Of a DNA stretch of 64,000 nucleotides, positions 1 to 10,552 are shown piece after piece. The position numbers were made by a program, and so were the translations under genes. This DNA is from Euryodendron excelsum (taxonomy: Eukaryota; Streptophyta; Magnoliopsida; Ericales; Pentaphylacaceae), in assembly GCA_033060915.1 (NCBI GenBank), contig CM065378.1, positions 58,943,501-59,007,500 of the forward strand, in the 5' to 3' direction. How positions within the stretch are numbered: position 1 is the stretch's first letter; the number at the start of each line of letters is the position of its first letter. The notes beneath the pieces are model-generated. The model searched no databases. It was given only the letters and a program-made list of their open reading frames with translations, and had not been told where the DNA came from.

Positions 1-1091
1 AAGTGAATAGGACCAACTCTAAATGAACTAGGGTTCCTATGGTCAAGATAATGGGAAAATCACTCAAGAGAGGGTTCCAAGGGACCGTTTCAACCACAAA
101 GTTCAACAGAGTAAAATCCTTGAAAATCAATATAGAAGAAGAGGGTTTGAAGACCATTTTAGTGTAGTTTTGAAAAGTAATGAAATATAGGGGTGCAAAG
201 TAAAGTCAATGGACTTAAAGAGGGTTTTCAAAGGTGTAGAAATTGAGGGTTTAACCAAAGCTTCAAGGAACCAAATCTAGAACCATTTTTAGGAAATCCT
301 TTGAATATGGAGATATAGAAAAGAGATAGTGAATGTCTTGAAAAAATGGTTGTAAACATGAAAACAAAGCGAAACATGCAAAACATGAACAAAGTAACCA
401 TATACAAGAGGGTCATGGAATCATACAAGCCTAGAGGCTTCACCAAATTGCAAAGTGTTCCAAGGTCATACTATCTTAAAGTAGGTTTATGAGAAGTTCC
501 CTATACGGTGGCTTTCACAAACTTTCCTCTAGGCATAAACTAAGAGCTTCCTTGTTTCAAGCATGCAAGAAAGGGGGGTAGAAGATGGGGATTAAAATAG
601 AGAATAGCCTAAGTAGGCTAGGAGGGGCAAGAAAGGAGTGAAGATTGCAAAAAAGTAAAGAGAATACTACCTTTTGCCTTCAAACACTTTCAAACCTCTA
701 TGGATGCTTTGACTTGAGCTTGAATAGCCTTGGAGAGGCTTGAAAGGGCTGGAATGAGGTCTTCTATGGCATTGAAGGCTATATAGGTGTAGTGTATATG
801 TTAGAAGGAGGTGGAATATAACCTAAGTGCTTGAAGTGTGAGATGTATATAGGAATTTGAGGTTCATGAGAGATTTCTATAGAGCTTCGCTACCAATTTC
901 GATTATGGAATATACAAAAGGGGAGGCCTATATTTATAGGCAAACCTAGAGGGGCCTAGCGTATGTGTTACATGAGCCAATACTATTCTACTAGCAGACT
1001 ACCACGTGGCACACTCTATACTGACTAAATCTTAAGGGCTAAGTAAAGTTTGATCGATCTGATCAAAATCTGGGTATATGTAGCATACGGT
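1..1091 (-). mobile_element. LTR B1, antisense, first part
   Basis: Part of a B-family LTR lying antisense and cut by A0 at 1092; it resumes at 6754. It matches the B2 stretch 54096-55030 in order: the CACTCAAGAGAGGG-type repeat near 61, a block near 550-625 matching the conserved post-donor block, an inverted TATA box at 931-938 (TATTTATA), and the ATCTGATCAAAAT stretch at 1056-1068. The sense-strand end of the LTR lies left of the window. Small ORFs here are chance. Confidence 0.75.
931..938 (-). promoter_or_regulatory. TATA box of LTR B1
   Basis: TATAAATA on the minus strand, flanked by CCTA/TAGG as in B2 (54874-54881). The position, upstream of the conserved post-donor block, is what a Pol II LTR promoter would have. 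B1 is broken by an insertion 150 bp away, so activity is doubtful. Confidence 0.5.
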
Positions 1092-1919
1092 TGTCGCGCC
1101 CAGATTTTTCGCACTCGAGGAATACTCACCCAAGCGGGAAAAATGCTGTACTCTCTCATTAGAACTCACCCTCCTAGAAGAATGAGTGCGACTAGGTTTA
1201 AATTGAAAACATGTTTGTATAAAGGGCTTTTGAAAAAGATTCGGAGTCACCACCTAACTTGATTAAGGTGAGTTAAGTCACCTAAAAACTAAGAATAATC
1301 CGAAGACTACACTTAGGGTTTTTAGAAAACAATTTTGAAAATATCTCCTTAAGAGAGGATTTTTAAGAAAACAGGTTGTTTGGCAACCTTTGGAAAACAT
1401 TTAGCCCTTTTTAGAAAAATAACTCTATTTTGGTCTTTGAAATCAGTGATCTTAGGTTCGGAGGTTGGTTACGTGTAGGGAAGACGCACTAAGCTATCAC
1501 CCTACCCCGCCCTTTCAGTACCTACATGTCAATCTACCCTAGATTCACCTATGAGAGTCTTTAACTAACTATAGTTCAATCCTATCCATTTTAGAAAAAC
1601 AATGTTTAAAAAGAAACTAACATGATGCATGATATGCAAGTGCAATAGAAGAGAATTGAAAAATAGATTTGGAAAGAGATTAATTTGAAATTAATTTGAT
1701 TTGAAAAGATGGGATTTGAAATTGGAAAGTTTGAAAATTTGGAAATAGAAATTTGAAATTGGAAGGTTGAAAGTAAATTGGAATTTGAGATTTGAAAAAA
1801 TTTTGGAAACCGCACCCATGAGGGTGGAATTGAAAGTTTGAAAAGTGTTGTGACGGCATCTATGAAGGTTGCCTACGTATCCCTTTGGGGGAATCAAGTC
1901 AGTCGTAGTTCGGACCGAA

Positions 1920-3540
1920 GTCCGATTGAAAATAGATTGATTTGAAGAGAGAGATTGAATTGAAAGAAAGAGATTAAATTGAAAACTGAATTTGATTTGA
2001 GATTAGAAGAGGAGATTGGAAATTGAAATTGAGAAGATTGGACTTGCTTTGGAAAGATCGATTTTAGAAAGACTTGGTTTTAGGAAACCTAGACTTAGGA
2101 AAGAGAAGAGACTTAGAAAATATTTGACTTGACTTGGAAGGCTTAGGAAATTAGGGAAGATTGGATTTAGGAAATATTTGAATTAGGAAAGGTTCGATTC
2201 AGGAAGGTTTAGAATTAGGAAAGTTTCAACTTAGGAAAGCTTTGAATTTGGAATGTTTCAACTTTAGGAAAGTTTTGAATTAAGAAAGTTTCGAATTAGG
2301 AAAGTTTTCAAATTAGGAAATCTTTTGAAATAGGGAAGTTTTGAAAATTGGAAAGTTTCGAGTTTAGAAAGTTTTCGAAAAAGGAAAGGTTTTAAGATTA
2401 GGAAAGTTCCCAAATTAGGAAAGTTTTGAATTTAGAAAAGCCTTAGATTTAGAAAGATTTTGAAGTTTTGGAAAGTTTAGAATTTAGAAAGTTTGGAAGT
2501 TTAGAAAGATTTAACTTGAGAAAGTTTCAAATTTAGAAAGATTTGAAATTTAAAAAGTTTAAGATTTAGAAAGTTTTAGAGTTTGAATTTTAGAAAATCT
2601 TGAAATTAGGAAAAGTTTGAAAACTTAGGTTTGAAAAGTTAAGATTTGAAAAGAAGGTAGAATTAGGGAAGGGTTGAATTAGGAAAGATTTTTATGTTCA
2701 AGTTTTTGGAAACTTAAGGTTTAGGAAAGTGGAAATTTAGGAAGGATTTGAATTAGGAAAGATTTGCATTTGGAAGGGATTGGATTTGGTCTCTAAAAGA
2801 AAAGATTTGATTTTGTTTCCAAAAACGGAGGACGGGATCTAGTTTCCTAAACGGGGAGATTTGATTCGGTTTCCTAAAGTGAAGATAAGATTTGGCAAGG
2901 ATTTGGAAAAGGAGATTCTAGAAACCCTAGATTTGGAAAATTATAGTTTTGACGTAGAAAAGAGGTTTTGGAAACATGTATAGTTTGGAGGTGAAAACAA
3001 GAGATTTTGGAAACCTAGGTTTGGGGTAAAGTTTGAAAATCATGTTTTTGGAAAGAAAATTAAGGTTTTCTAATGGGGGTTCTAAGGAAAGAGTTTTTAG
3101 AAAATGCGTTTTTGAAAACAAAGGTTTTCTAGAAGGGGGAATCCTAGGGAGGAATTTTTGGAAAGTGAATTTGAAGATGGGGTTTTTGGAAAAAGATTTT
3201 AAAGAGAAAGAGTTTTTGGAAAGTGTGCTTTTGGAAACGTTGATTTTAGAAGGAAAATCCTAAAGAGGAAATTTCTAGAAGGAAGATTTTGGAAAGAGAG
3301 TTTTTTAGAAAGGTTTTTGGAGAGAGTTTTTAGGAAGGTGTATCTAGGGAGTGTTTTTAGAAAGTGAATTTTGAGGAGAAAGAGTTTTTGGAAAGGAGTG
3401 AAAAAAGGGAATTTTGAAAAAATAGATTTTGAAAGGGAGTTTTTTGAAAACAATTTTGAAGATGAGAGTTTTAGGAAAGTATGTTGAAAAAGAGATTTTT
3501 AGGAAGGGATTTTTGAAGAGAGAGAGTTTTGCAAAGTATA
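1920..3540. repeat. Purine-rich degenerate tandem tract in LTR A0
   Basis: About 1.6 kb in which the + strand is dominated by A and G, with short variants of AGGAAAGTTTTGAATT recurring every 12 to 26 bp. The same tract lies at about 22480-24400 (A1), 37930-39260 (A5) and 44270-45900 (A6). Its complement is pyrimidine-rich at 19700-21150 (A2), 28450-30000 (A3) and 51980-53550 (A4). In sense orientation it is the U5 part of the LTR. ORFs in it come only from low stop-codon density. Confidence 0.8.
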
Positions 3541-4066
3541 AAAACGTCTCACTTTCCTAAAGCGATTCTAGCCATAAAAGGGCTAGAAGTACTTTAAGAA
3601 AGTGGTTTTGGAAAACAATAAGATTTGAAAATATAGACCAAAAAGGTCACTTTTAATGTAACACTTTCCTAAAGCAACCCTAACCATGGAAAGGTTAGAA
3701 TCACCCTAGAATTGTGGTTTTGAAAACAAGTTTGAAAACGTTTTAAAAAACAACTTTGAAAACAGTTTTTGGAAGATGCAAGACTATGATATGCACAATG
3801 CAATTTGGGGTCGTGAACATACAAGGTTAAGGCTTCACCACATAATCAAGGGGGCTGGACCCACGTGGTCTTTGGTTAGATTAGAAGAAAGCCCCCGACA
3901 CGGTGACTCTCCAATAGCCCAATCCTACACATGGACCGGGAATCCCCTTGTTTCAAGCATGTAAGGAAAGGGGGGAAAGAGATGGGGGATTAAAATAGAG
4001 AAAACCCAAGTGGGTTAGGAGAGAGAAGAGAGAGGGGGGAAGTGCGAAAATTTAAATAGAGATCCT

Positions 4067-4068
4067 AC
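4067..4068 (-). promoter_or_regulatory. Conserved splice-donor GT in LTR A0
   Basis: The minus strand reads GACACAAG^GTAGGATC. The same AG^GTA context occurs at matching positions in A2 (19249), A3 (27778), A4 (51300), A5 (39798) and A7 (57590). A1 (24934) has CG^GTA and A6 (46443) has AA^GTA. Confidence 0.5.
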
Positions 4069-4777
4069 CTTGTGTCTCTTGTTTATTTTGCGCGCCGTGC
4101 AGTCTTCAATCTTCGGTCTTCGTCTTGATCTTCGTCTTCAATCTTCAAGAGTTGTCTTCAAGCTTTAGATGGCAGCTCTTCAAATCTTCAAAGAATGGTT
4201 GAAGGCTAGTGTATGAGGGTATGGAGGAGTGTATAAGTGTATAGGAGGCTAGGGTTTGGTGTAAGGTGGCTAGGGTTTGGAAAACCTAGGGAGGCTAGGG
4301 TTTAGGAGGTGCTCGAGCTCTGTATATCGAATTATATGTTTTTTAGGTTAAGTTTGCAGACCCCTAAGAGTGGCGCCAGGCCAATTCTTGGCTTGGCGCC
4401 ACTACTAGTGGTGCCAGCCACTTAGGAAACTTTATAAGTCGGCAAGCAACGTATCTTTGACTAGATTTGGGCGCTTGTACTAGTGACTACCATGCAACTT
4501 TTAGCCTGGCTTCACTAGGAGTGACTCCGGAAAGTCCGAGAATGATTTGGAAGAGCCAGGAATGACTCGGAAGGCCAGAAAGGAGCAGGAACACTTAAAA
4601 TAGTGTCCTGGAGGTATTTGACTTGAAAAGTGAGGACAAGATGTGCCGGAAAGGTTGACCGGGTCCTTAGGGGCAAAACGGTCAATTGGACTAGGAAGCT
4701 GCCGGGGCGAACTCGGATTGTCCCGGAAGAAGACTTGGGATCTGGAAACATTATTCAGAATGTTCCCGGAGGTTACC

Positions 4778-5165
4778 GATTTGATTCCCAGAGCCGGCGT
4801 GGTCGGAAAAGGAGACCGGCCCACTAGGGGCAAAACGGTCATTTTACACCAGGTTTGCCGGAACTGACTCAGAATGGTTCGGAAAGGTAAGGGGAGGTTG
4901 AGAACCCTATAAAAAGTATTCTCGGGATATTACCGGTTTGATACCCAGAGCCGGTGTGGTCAAAAAAGGAGATCGGCCCACTAGGGGCAAACGGTCATTT
5001 TGTACCGGGTTGGCCGGAACTGACTCGGAATGGTCCGGAAAGGTAAAGGAAGGCTGAGAATACTATAAAAAGTAGTCTCAGGAGGTTACCGGTTTGATAC
5101 CCAGAGCCGGTGTGGTTCCCGGGGCATTCGGATGCTCAGGGGCAAAATGGTCATCTTGACCGGAA
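4778..5165. repeat. 157-bp U3 tandem repeat, about 2.5 units
   Basis: The landmark GGTTTGATACCCAGAGCCGG or a close variant recurs at 4778, 4935 and 5091 (spacing 157 and 156). Each unit contains GGGGCAAAACGGTCATTTT and a CCGGAACTGACTCGGAATG stretch. The third unit is partial. Matching arrays occur in A1 (25722-26120), A5 (about 40550-40940) and A6 (about 47220-47460), and inverted in A2, A3 and A4. Confidence 0.8.
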
Positions 5166-5320
5166 AGTCTCAGAAAAGGTCCAAAGGACAGTTTGGTCAT
5201 TTTTCACCAAAGTAGGCTAACAGACACTGGTGTTGACCTGGGTTTTGAGTGTTTCCCCCACTCTAACGGCGGTCGTCGTGACACAGGGGTTTGTTGCCAA
5301 TTCCCTATATCAACCTATTT

Positions 5321-5487
5321 GTGAGTATTTCCGCTATTCTAACGGTTTTGTGAGTATTTCCGTTACTCCAACGGTTTTGTGATTATTTCCACTACTCCAA
5401 CGATTTTGTGAGTAGTTTCGCTACTCTAACGGTTTTGTGAGTATTTCCGCTACTCTAACGGTTTTGTGAGTAGTTTCGCTACTCGGA
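5321..5487. repeat. 29-bp minisatellite, about 6 units
   Basis: GTGAGTATTTCCGCTACTCT or a variant starts at 5321, 5350, 5379, 5408, 5437 and 5466, exactly 29 bp apart. Other A copies have only one or two units, for example near 26270-26320. Confidence 0.85.
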
Positions 5488-6556
5488 CCGTCTCGAGGAA
5501 TAAACTGTCTCGAGAGAGGGATTGGAAAGGGGTCTTACCGTCTTTGAAAAGACGTGCCTGGATTGGAACCATCTCGAGGAATAAACTATCTCAAGAGTGG
5601 GATTGGAAAGGGGTCTTACCGTCTCCGAAGAGACGTGTCTGGAACCATCTCGAGGACTAAACTGTACCTCGAGAGTGGGATTGGAAAGAGGAATTATTGT
5701 CTCCGAAGAGACGTGCCTGGATTGGAATCGTCTCAAGGAATAAACTGTCTCGAGAGTGGGATTGGAAAGGGGTCTTACCGTCTCCAAAGAGACGTGCCTG
5801 GAACCGTCTCGAGGAATAAACTGTCTCGAGAGTGGGATTGGAAAGGGGACTTATCGTCTCCGAAGAGACGTGCCTGGATTGGAACCGTCTCGAGGAATAA
5901 ACTGTCTCGAGAGTGGATTGGAAAGGGGTCTTACCGTCTCCGAAGAGACGTGCCTAGAACCGTCTCGAGGACTAAACTGTCTCGAGAGTGGGATTGGAAA
6001 GGGGACTTATCGTCTCCGAAGAGACGTGCCTGGATTGGAACCGTCTCAAGGAATAAACTGTCTCGAGAGTGGGATTGGAAAGGGGTCTTACCGTCTCCGA
6101 AGAGACGTGCCTGGAACTGTCTCGAGGAATAAACTGTCTCGAGAGTGGGATTAGAAAAGGGACTTATCGTCTCTAAAGAGACGTGCCTGGATTGGAACCG
6201 TCTCGAGGAATAAACTGTCTCGAGAGTGAGATTGGAAAGGGGTCTTACCGTCTCCGAAGAGACGTGCTTGGAACCGTCTTGATAACTAAACTGTCTCGAG
6301 AGTGGGATTGGAAAGGGGACTTATCGTCTCCGAAGAGACGTGCCTGGATTGGAACCGTCTCAAAGAATAAACTGTCTCGAGAGTGGGATTGGAAAGGGGT
6401 CTTACCGTCTCCGAAGAGACGTGTCTGGAACCGTCTTGAGGAATAAACTGTCTCGAGAGTGGGATTGGAAAGGGGACTTATCGTCTCCGAAGAGACGTGC
6501 CTGGATTGGAACCGTCTCAAAGAATAAACTGTCTCGAGAGTGGGATTAGAAAGGGA
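5488..6556. repeat. Dimeric higher-order minisatellite (81 + 76 bp)
   Basis: About 13.5 monomers. The landmark CTGTCTCGAG occurs at 5821, 5902, 5977, 6058, 6134, 6215, 6291, 6372, 6448 and 6529, so spacing alternates 81, 75/76, 81, 76 and so on. The two monomer types also differ in sequence: one has GGGGTCTTACCG and ends GCCTGGAACC, the other has GGGGACTTATCG and ends GCCTGGATTGGAACC. Each monomer holds short palindromes (CTCGAG, GTCTCCGAAGAGAC). A1 has only about 2.5 monomers (26330-26525), so the array expanded in A0 or its parent. Confidence 0.9.
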
Positions 6557-6748
6557 AAGGAAAGGACAATGCCCCAAAGGGCATTTTGGTCATTTTGCCT
6601 TTATCCGGGCCTGACAGGCCCGCGAAGCGATGGAAAGACGGAATTTGGACCTAGAGAATTGGTTTTGATTGGAATATGCCCACAATGACTTGAAAACAAG
6701 TCTGGACGGAGTGTAGACTGCCGAGCGGTCAAAAATGGGGTGCTTAGA

Positions 6749-8380
6749 ACGCTCCACCACCAAGAATGTTCGTTTAAACTTTGCCTCGATAATTGTACAC
6801 TTTAGGAAAGATTCGGGAAAATCGGTTGCGTGCACGATGTTCTCCTAGTGTTTCTCAAGAACTTTGAATTTTCGAGAAGCTTGAAAGGTGTTCGAAAGAG
6901 TGAGATATTATCTCGGAAAGTGTGCACAAAAACACACTTTTGCGGAGCGTCTGTGATACACTCTACGAATGTTCAAAAGTAGTCATTTTTGGGCCACATG
7001 ATTAGGGCATCCGGGAAGTGATCTCTCCGATTAGACCGTACCGATGAAAGTGCTCTGAAAATACTTTCAAAAATTTCCTAATTTATGCATTTCTCAAGTC
7101 ATTTGAAGTTGCGTTATAATCAGGGAATTGGAGAAAAAGACAACCTTAGCGGAGCCTCTGTGAGACGCTCCAGGGGTTACTGAAAGTGGCAGTCTTTGAG
7201 CCATGCAATCAGGGGCTTCGGGGAGTGATCTATTCAATCCAGTTGTATTGATGGAAAGCCTTGTGGTCAAGTTTTCAGGAATTCACTCGTTTGCGTATTT
7301 ATCAAGTCGTTTGACAGTCCGATATCATTAGGGAATCATGAGAAAAGACAAGCGAAGCGTCTGCGATACGCTCCAAGGGACTTTCGTTGAGTCGGGAGTG
7401 TTTAGAGTCATGGGGCTCACCTTAGGTTAAACAGGGGTGTATGATGAGACCTGCCGTTCAATACTTAGGGTTGGTGTAGTTTCGGGGCATGTTCAGGCCG
7501 CTAGAGGTAAAACGATCATTTTGACTAAGATTGGTTGAAAAATATTAGAATGGGTTGGAGTAACACGTTAAGCGTGTCAGACTGTTCGGGGGCAGTCCTG
7601 GAAGACGTTTTCACTATTTGGTGGGATTTATACTATACTGGGGTGTTTAAGGGCAAAACTGTCATTTTGATCGAAATTGACCAAAATGGGACCAGAATTG
7701 GATAGGATGGTGTGTTGAGTACGTCTAACTGTTTAGGAATACTTTGAAAAGGCAAACTTACCGTCTTAAGGGATTTTGAACTTTCTCGAGGCGTACCTAA
7801 AGGCCTAAGGGGTAAGTTTGGTCATTTTTCATTGAGTCGGGCTAGTAGACACCAATGTTGACCTAGGTGTTAGTTCCTGAGACTGCCCAGTCTTAGAAAA
7901 CTACCTGTGCGGTGTTGGTCCCTAAGACTGCCCTGTCTCAGAGAGCTACTTGGAGGGGGGTGTTGGTTTTTGAGAACGCCTGGTCTTAAAAAGCTACATG
8001 TGAGGGTGGTGTTGGTCCTTGAAAATGCTTGGTCTTGGAGAACTATCAAATGACATACATTCTACATTGGCGGGCTAACAGGAGCCAGAAGTGAACCGTC
8101 TGAAATTTGATAAGGTGTTGGCACTCGAGATCGCTCGATCTCAAGAAGCTACTTAGATGGCGTTGGTTCTCGAGACCACCCGGTTTCAAAAAGCTGCCTA
8201 GAATGCCTGGGGGTGATGTGGTCTTTTTAGCTTTAATTGGGCTTTATGGGCTTGGGAAGCGACCAACTGATTGGATTGGAGTTTGAAAGAGCCGTCTTGG
8301 GCTCACATGTGTTGTGATGTTTGAAAACTGGATCTGATAGGGCCAAAGATTACTTAGCGGGCAAAAATTGGGTGCTTACA
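6749..8380 (-). mobile_element. LTR B1, antisense, second part (U3)
   Basis: Continuation of B1 after the A0 insertion, starting with the duplicated target ACGCT. It aligns with 55060-55190 of B2 and ends GCAAAAATTGGGTGCTTACA at 8380, the U3 end of a Tat/Ogre-like LTR read antisense. U3 features include GGTAAAACGATCATTTT near 7507 and TGTTGACCTAGGTG near 7855, counterparts of family A motifs. No target duplication can be checked because the other end is outside the window. Confidence 0.75.
6942..7420. repeat. About 205-bp tandem repeat in B-family U3, 2.4 units
   Basis: GCGGAGCGTCTGTGATACAC-like starts at 6942, 7149 and 7352 (spacing 207 and 203). Shared downstream parts include a GGGCATCCGGGAAGTGATCT-like block and a TTTCTCAAGTCATTTGA-like block. 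A related inverted array lies in B3 at about 12930-13440. Confidence 0.75.
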
Positions 8381-8393
8381 ATTCAGTGACACC

Positions 8394-8857
8394 AAATCAA
8401 CCAAACGGCCTCTGTTGCACTCAAAACTTGACATGTAGCATGGTGTAAATAGCGAGACATGTGGGCATTGACAACAAGGCCATCAGAGTCCCGGTGCAAG
8501 AGTTAGGGCATATTCCCCTCCCAAACACAAAATTTTTCGATGAGGTTGGTATGGGGGTTTAACGATGTTAAATCAGTGAAATAGCCCCAGTCGCACTCAA
8601 AACTTTACACGCAGTATAATGTTGGTAAATGGGACCTGCGGCCGTTGACGCCGCGGTCATCAAAGTCCCAGTGGGGGTGCAAGGGCAAATTCCCTTCACA
8701 AATTCTTAAATTTTTTTGATAAGGGTGGTATCGGGGTTCGACGATATCAAATCGGCCAAATGGCCTCCGTCGGACACAAAACTTGACACGAAACACGGTT
8801 TAGAGGGTGCTGTGGGCATAGATGGTGCGGTCATCGAAGACCCGATAAGAGAGTTAA
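8394..8857. repeat. Tandem repeat, about 178 bp, 2.6 units
   Basis: Units start with AAATC at 8394, 8570 and 8749 (176 and 179 bp). Each has a CCAAACGGCCTC-like stretch, a CTCAAAACTTGACACG-like stretch, a TCATCAAAGTCCC-like stretch and ends GGTATCGGGGTTCGACGAT-like. The units have diverged, with most differences being C/T or G/A. The array begins 13 bp after the end of B1. It resembles neither LTR family and could be satellite DNA or a transposon subterminal array. I cannot name a family. Confidence 0.75.
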
Positions 8858-8908
8858 TGCACAAACTGTTTCATAATTGGATGACTGACAAAAAAAAAAT
8901 TCTAATGT

Positions 8909-9142
8909 AAAAGCGTCGTCGGAGATTACGCTTTTAGTGCTAAAACTAAAACATTAGTCGCAATGATGCTTTTCATTTGCCATTACTTTTTTTTGAAATT
9001 CCTTAAGTATTTTCACAAAAAGAAACTAAATAGGAAAAAATAAAAGCATAAAGCGTCAATAGCAGTGACGCTTTTCTTGAAGGCGTCACTTCTAATGACG
9101 CCTAACCAAGGTCCTGTAAATAAGTTTAAAAGGACCCTGGTT
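8909..9142. repeat. Cluster of four short inverted repeats
   Basis: Arms: AAAAGCGT (8909-8916) with ACGCTTTT (8928-8935); AAAGCGTC (9050-9057) with GACGCTTT (9067-9074); AGGCGTCA (9081-9088) with TGACGCCT (9096-9103); AACCAAGGTCCT (9104-9115) with AGGACCCTGGTT (9131-9142, one mismatch). GCGTC/GACGC hairpins of this sort are common near the ends of plant CACTA transposons, but no CACTA terminus was found, so the class is unresolved. Confidence 0.6.
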
Positions 9143-10552
9143 AAATAAATATCTATTAAAAAAATTGTCTTTTGGTAAAGAACCCTCACAAGGCAGCCAT
9201 GCCCTACAGTTAATCTGCGTACTAAGGATAAAAAGCAACAAATATTGTCTAATCAATTACTTGTAGCTCCCACCGTTTTTGTGTTTCTAGTTTTCTCTAT
9301 ACTAGATGTAATAAGGTTTCTCATCTTTAGTAGTGTCAAAAGGATATCAAATTTTGAAGAGATAATTACACTGACCTCCCCTAAAATTTTTAACAAATAA
9401 AAAAAAATCGGTCTAGGTTTCTAATCAAAATTGTTGGACAAAATTGTATTAGGAAACTCTTTTCCAAAGAGAAAACTTGTTTCTCCAGGTAATTGTTTTC
9501 CGAATGATGACGGTACTTGGATGAAGTTTTAAGAGGAATTTTAGGAAAATTTTTCTAGATGTTTCGAAAAGTCTAGTATAATTTTAAAAAACTTATTAAA
9601 AATGTTATGGAAACACGCTAAAAACACGATTATCATAATTTCTACTATTTTTATACTTTCAAATAATATTTTTCAAGAATAAATGTATTAATATAACATT
9701 AATATTTTTATTGAGGGTAAGTTACACTATCTCTTTAAGGTTTATTAAAAACTAAGTCAGGTACCCTCATATTCTAGAAATTATACTGTTATCCCTTTTA
9801 AAATCTTGCAATAGATTCCACCATGCTATTACTAAATCGTTAACCTCGTAATTGTTGATGTCATACGTTGAGTTATCATAGTACCATAACTCCCCTTTGA
9901 TATAGAAAAAGAAAACTGCAATAGTCTTCAAGTACTACATAGCCAATAACTATGATTTCGCCATGTGCCATATCTCCTTGCCAATTTTACCGTACAACCC
10001 TTTTTTTCCACCTCAACCAGCCATAGCCCTCAGCTCCACCACCAAGCTTCTCCCTCCCTCTTCCCCTGTTTACACTTATACTTTCTCTATCTAAAAAACT
10101 CCCTAGAAGAACCTTCACCCCTTCTTTTTCTCTCACTGGAGCTGCCACATTCCTAGCCGCTGTAGATAAAAGCTGCCGTATCAACCACTCGCCTCCGTGA
10201 TCAGTAGACCAACACAACACTACTTTTTCCCTTTCTCTCTCTTTAAACCTAAGACCCATGGAGAACTGGAACATGTTAAGGTTTGACAAAAGTGAATCAA
10301 TTTTGTAAATAATTTTTTCTATTTTTTTTTTTTTTTACTAGTGTTCTTTGATTACTGCTTGAAATGGCCAAGCCTAAACCCTCGCACAGTCAAGCCTTTA
10401 AAATCTTTAATTTTGTGAGTAACAGCTTATTTTGTCTTTTTAATACTACACAACCCCCACTTCGCACAGTTCAACCCTCTAAAAACTCATCACCACGAAA
10501 TTCTTCTCTCTCTCTCTCTCTTTCTTTCTTGAAGCCACAACCGCTATCTTAG
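9143..10552. other. No supported gene; AT-rich then pyrimidine-rich DNA
   Basis: 9143-9960 is AT-rich with no ORF or repeat I can place. 9960-10550 is C/T-rich on the + strand, with a poly-T run at about 10321-10336 and a CT microsatellite at 10505-10521. Short ORFs at 9965-10156 and 10364-10552 are rich in Ser, Pro and Leu because of composition and show no domain. This may be the only non-LTR host DNA in the window besides the LINE. Confidence 0.5.

Larger units (their letters stand above)
1092..6748 (-). mobile_element. Solo LTR A0 (5657 bp), antisense, with expanded minisatellite
   Basis: The + strand begins TGTCGCGCCCAGATTTTTCG and ends GGGGTGCTTAGA (CA mutated to GA). Flanks are ACGGT (1087-1091) and ACGCT (6749-6753), a target duplication with one mismatch. 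The uninterrupted host sequence is seen at 55000-55190 in B2. No PBS or polypurine tract adjoins it, so it is a solo LTR. In + order: conserved terminal block (1092-1330), conserved island near 1440-1560, purine-rich tract (about 1920-3540), second conserved region 3780-4030, inverted splice donor at 4068, promoter region with the TATA box deleted (about 4320-4440), 157-bp U3 tandem repeats (4778-5165), 29-bp minisatellite, and an 81/76-bp higher-order array. Array expansion explains why it is longer than the other copies. Confidence 0.85.

Noticed and set aside
2927..3453. ORFs on both strands in the purine-rich tract (also 19687-20222 and 24200-24400)
   Set aside because: Low-complexity Lys/Glu/Phe/Ser-rich translations caused by composition; no domain and no conservation of frame between LTR copies.
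5554..6154. Open reading frames of 192 and 132 codons with a repeated protein pattern
   Set aside because: They are translations of the 81/76-bp minisatellite. Several frames on both strands are open at once, and the peptide repeats follow the DNA repeats.
5488..6556. CRISPR-like look of regular repeats
   Set aside because: There are no unique spacers, the units are contiguous and 76-81 bp, and the DNA is from a plant.
9965..10552. Small ORFs in the pyrimidine-rich region, considered as a host gene
   Set aside because: Composition-driven Ser/Pro/Leu peptides with no domain, and no exon structure that I could support.
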